From Rhizosaccharibacter radicis (GTDB lineage: Bacteria; Pseudomonadota; Alphaproteobacteria; Acetobacterales; Acetobacteraceae): 64,000 nucleotides of DNA. The notes under the pieces were generated by a model. The model was not told the DNA's origin. It saw only the letters and a list, made by a program, of their open reading frames with translations, and searched no databases. Location of the stretch: positions 124,001 through 188,000 of the forward strand of contig JAMZEJ010000009.1 in NCBI GenBank assembly GCA_024508355.1. Reading direction: 5' to 3'. Each line of letters opens with the position of its first letter. Positions within the stretch are counted from its first letter, which is position 1. A program made the translations under genes and the position numbers. Shown piece after piece: positions 62,678-64,000 of the stretch.

Positions 62678-63117
62678 CGCCGCGCCTTTCCCAGGTCCCG
62701 GAACGCGAGCACCAGCCGCATGTGCGGTGCGACCAGGGCGGGCGGCAGGGTGGGGAGGTGGATGCGGATCGCGTCCAGCTTCTTGGACGGGGGGAGTGCC
62801 TCGAAGGGAATGCGGGCGCCGTCGGTGCCGCTGCTGCGCTCGTAGGAGCGGGCGACGGCCGCGACGAGGTCGGCCGGCACCGACGCCAGCAGCGCCTGGT
62901 CCTCGGGCCGCAGCACCTTGTCGCGGAGCGGACCGGACAGGGTACGCTGCTCGGCCGCCTTCGGGGCTTCCCAGGGCTTCAGGCGGCCGAGGGGATATTC
63001 CACCTCGACGCCGTTGGGCTGCTGCACATAGCCGGTGGCGCCGTCGATATCGACCAGGATGCCGGGGTGCGACCCGTCCAGGGCGGAAACGCGGTCGCCG
63101 ATCTTGAGCGAGGGCAT
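62674..63117 (-). CDS. Conserved-type hypothetical protein (147 residues)
   Basis: The product starts MPSLKIGDRVSALDGSHPG and reads like a small beta-barrel at the N terminus (GILVDIDGATGYVQQPNGVEVEYPLGRLKPW, KOW-like). A helical C-terminal half follows (LRPEDQALLASVPADLVAAVARSYE, FEALPPSKKLDAIRIHLP). No family name can be assigned. It is cytoplasmic and overlaps the MFS gene end by 4 bp. Confidence 0.7.
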   Translation of the reverse strand: MPSLKIGDRVSALDGSHPGILVDIDGATGYVQQPNGVEVEYPLGRLKPWEAPKAAEQRTLSGPLRDKVLRPEDQALLASVPADLVAAVARSYERSSGTDGARIPFEALPPSKKLDAIRIHLPTLPPALVAPHMRLVLAFRDLGKARR

Positions 63118-63268
63118 GCTGGCACTCCGGGGCCGCGGGATGGCGGCGCATCAGCCGTAGCATCCCCCGGCCACCGTGCCATTCCCCCCTGGCGGTGCAC
63201 GCCGGATCGGCCAGGAGTTCGTTGCGCGGCCGGGCGAACGGGGCCATTGCGGTGATCCGCCCTGCCCG

Positions 63269-63766
63269 ATGCTTTCCGAGGTCGTTTCCGTGTCACCAGC
63301 CCCGCCCCTGCTTCCGGAACAGGACCGCGTTCTTCTTCACCGGCTGCGGAACCGCAAGCGCGAACCGAGTCCTGCGGCCGAGCCTCGCCTGACCACGGGT
63401 CAGCTGATCGCCGACAAGGTGGCCGCCGCCATGGGCTCCTGGCCCTTCATCATCATCCAGACCAGCGTGCTGGTGGTGTGGATGATGATGAACGTGACGG
63501 CCTTCGTGCGTCACTGGGACCCTTATCCCTTCATCCTGCTCAACCTCGCCCTGTCGTTCCAGGCGGCCTACGCGGCGCCCTTCATCATGATGAGCCAGAA
63601 CCGGCAGGCGGCGATCGATCGGGCCGACGCGCGGCACGACTACGACGTGAACGTCCGCGCGGAGCTGGAAATCAAGCTGCTGCACGAGAAGGTGGACCAG
63701 CTCCGGGAGCTGGAGCGCAGCCGCCTGATCGAGATCATCGAGCGGCTCGAGGCGAGATTGTCCTAG
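63269..63766 (+). CDS. DUF1003 family membrane protein
   Basis: 165 residues from ATG 63269 (upstream ATG 63176 lacks support). The DUF1003 core is complete: GQLIADKVAAAMGSWPFIIIQTSVLVVWMMMNV, WDPYPFILLNLALSFQAAYAAPFIMMSQNRQAAIDRAD and DVNVRAELEIKLLHEKVDQL, giving two membrane segments and a C-terminal coiled coil. The function of the family is unknown. The stop is TAG, and the same frame goes on for 15 more codons in coiled-coil style before a second TAG. Confidence 0.95.
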   Translation: MLSEVVSVSPAPPLLPEQDRVLLHRLRNRKREPSPAAEPRLTTGQLIADKVAAAMGSWPFIIIQTSVLVVWMMMNVTAFVRHWDPYPFILLNLALSFQAAYAAPFIMMSQNRQAAIDRADARHDYDVNVRAELEIKLLHEKVDQLRELERSRLIEIIERLEARLS

Positions 63767-63893
63767 AAACCGGTCCAGAAACTGGTCGAGAAACTGATCG
63801 AGAACAGGGCGTAGCCGGGCCGACGGCAGAACAAGGGAACTTCCGGACCGCGGGCCGCTTGGGCTGCCGTCCATCGAGGTGACCAGCGGTCCC

Positions 63894-64000
63894 ATGCTTT
63901 TCCTGGTCGCCGACAGCGAAACCGCCGAACAACGCGAGAAGCGCCGCGAAACGGCCGGATGCAGCTCGGCGGAAAGCTTCGCGTCGACGCTGCGGACCCT
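63894..64000 (+). CDS. Probable type-1 glutamine amidotransferase, N-terminal fragment (runs off right edge)
   Basis: The last 107 bp encode MLFLVADSETAEQREKRRE and then AGCSSAESFASTLRT. This start resembles the N terminus of GuaA-like class-I glutamine amidotransferases found in alphaproteobacteria (pattern xFLVAxSExxExRxxRRxxxGRSSxExxxxTLR). Only 35 codons are visible, so the identity is tentative and the catalytic triad lies beyond the window. A GAGGTG lies about 15 bases upstream of the ATG. Confidence 0.5.
   Translation, partial: MLFLVADSETAEQREKRRETAGCSSAESFASTLRT

Overview
The window looks like chromosome of a high-GC (roughly 70% by eye) alphaproteobacterium, most likely Acetobacteraceae-like. 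This is inferred from the gene families present (HpnN/HpnL-type lipid genes, DUF3297, a LapA-pyrF-trpF block, SecB, MlaA) and the codon usage; the species cannot be named. Coding density is high on both strands. Many neighbouring genes overlap as ATGA or TTGA junctions, and GTG and TTG starts are common. No phage, IS element or CRISPR array was seen.

Layout. 1-3947: a leftward three-gene run (start of an HpnN-like RND transporter, a CDP-alcohol phosphatidyltransferase, an HpnL-like flippase-type protein) diverges from phnW. 4095-5681: an S53 acid protease. 5958-9788: a 1276-residue orphan, effector-like protein. 10.2-17.9 kb: a cupin, small exported proteins, the FMN-riboswitch-controlled ribD-ribBA-ribH operon, and an entericidin with a strong terminator. 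17.9-22.3 kb: peroxiredoxin, SLT/SPOR lipoprotein and a Wzm/Wzt polysaccharide exporter pair. 22.3-32.5 kb: SDR, glycogen-debranching-type glucosidase, thioredoxin-reductase-like flavoprotein, Tat-exported M3 peptidase, YihY/L,D-transpeptidase pair, DUF3297. 32.7-47.8 kb: housekeeping genes (ahcY, arsC, trpF, pyrF, lapA, secB, an M20 peptidase, mtnB, threonine aldolase, folD) mixed with small hypotheticals and a degenerate Fic protein. 47.9-54.4 kb: a phosphonate locus (phosphonopyruvate decarboxylase, lipoprotein, PEP mutase-nucleotidyltransferase fusion, second nucleotidyltransferase, PhyH dioxygenase) followed by mlaA. 54.8-64 kb: FAD/NAD(P)-binding protein, DUF2142 protein, GT2, YggT, tRNA-Ala(CGC), LysR/MFS pair, DUF1003 and the start of a probable glutamine amidotransferase.

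The most interesting theme is a complete route to 2-aminoethylphosphonate split over two loci about 44 kb apart. PEP mutase and phosphonopyruvate decarboxylase are at 48-51.5 kb and the transaminase phnW is at 2.7-3.9 kb. Two nucleotidyltransferase domains could make CMP-aminoethylphosphonate. The CDP-alcohol phosphotransferase opposite phnW is a natural candidate to move that head group onto a lipid, and the HpnL-like and RND proteins are candidates to flip or export the product. A PhnY-like dioxygenase could hydroxylate aminoethylphosphonate. Together they suggest a phosphonolipid (or phosphonate-decorated glycan) system. This is an inference and is not shown by the sequence alone.
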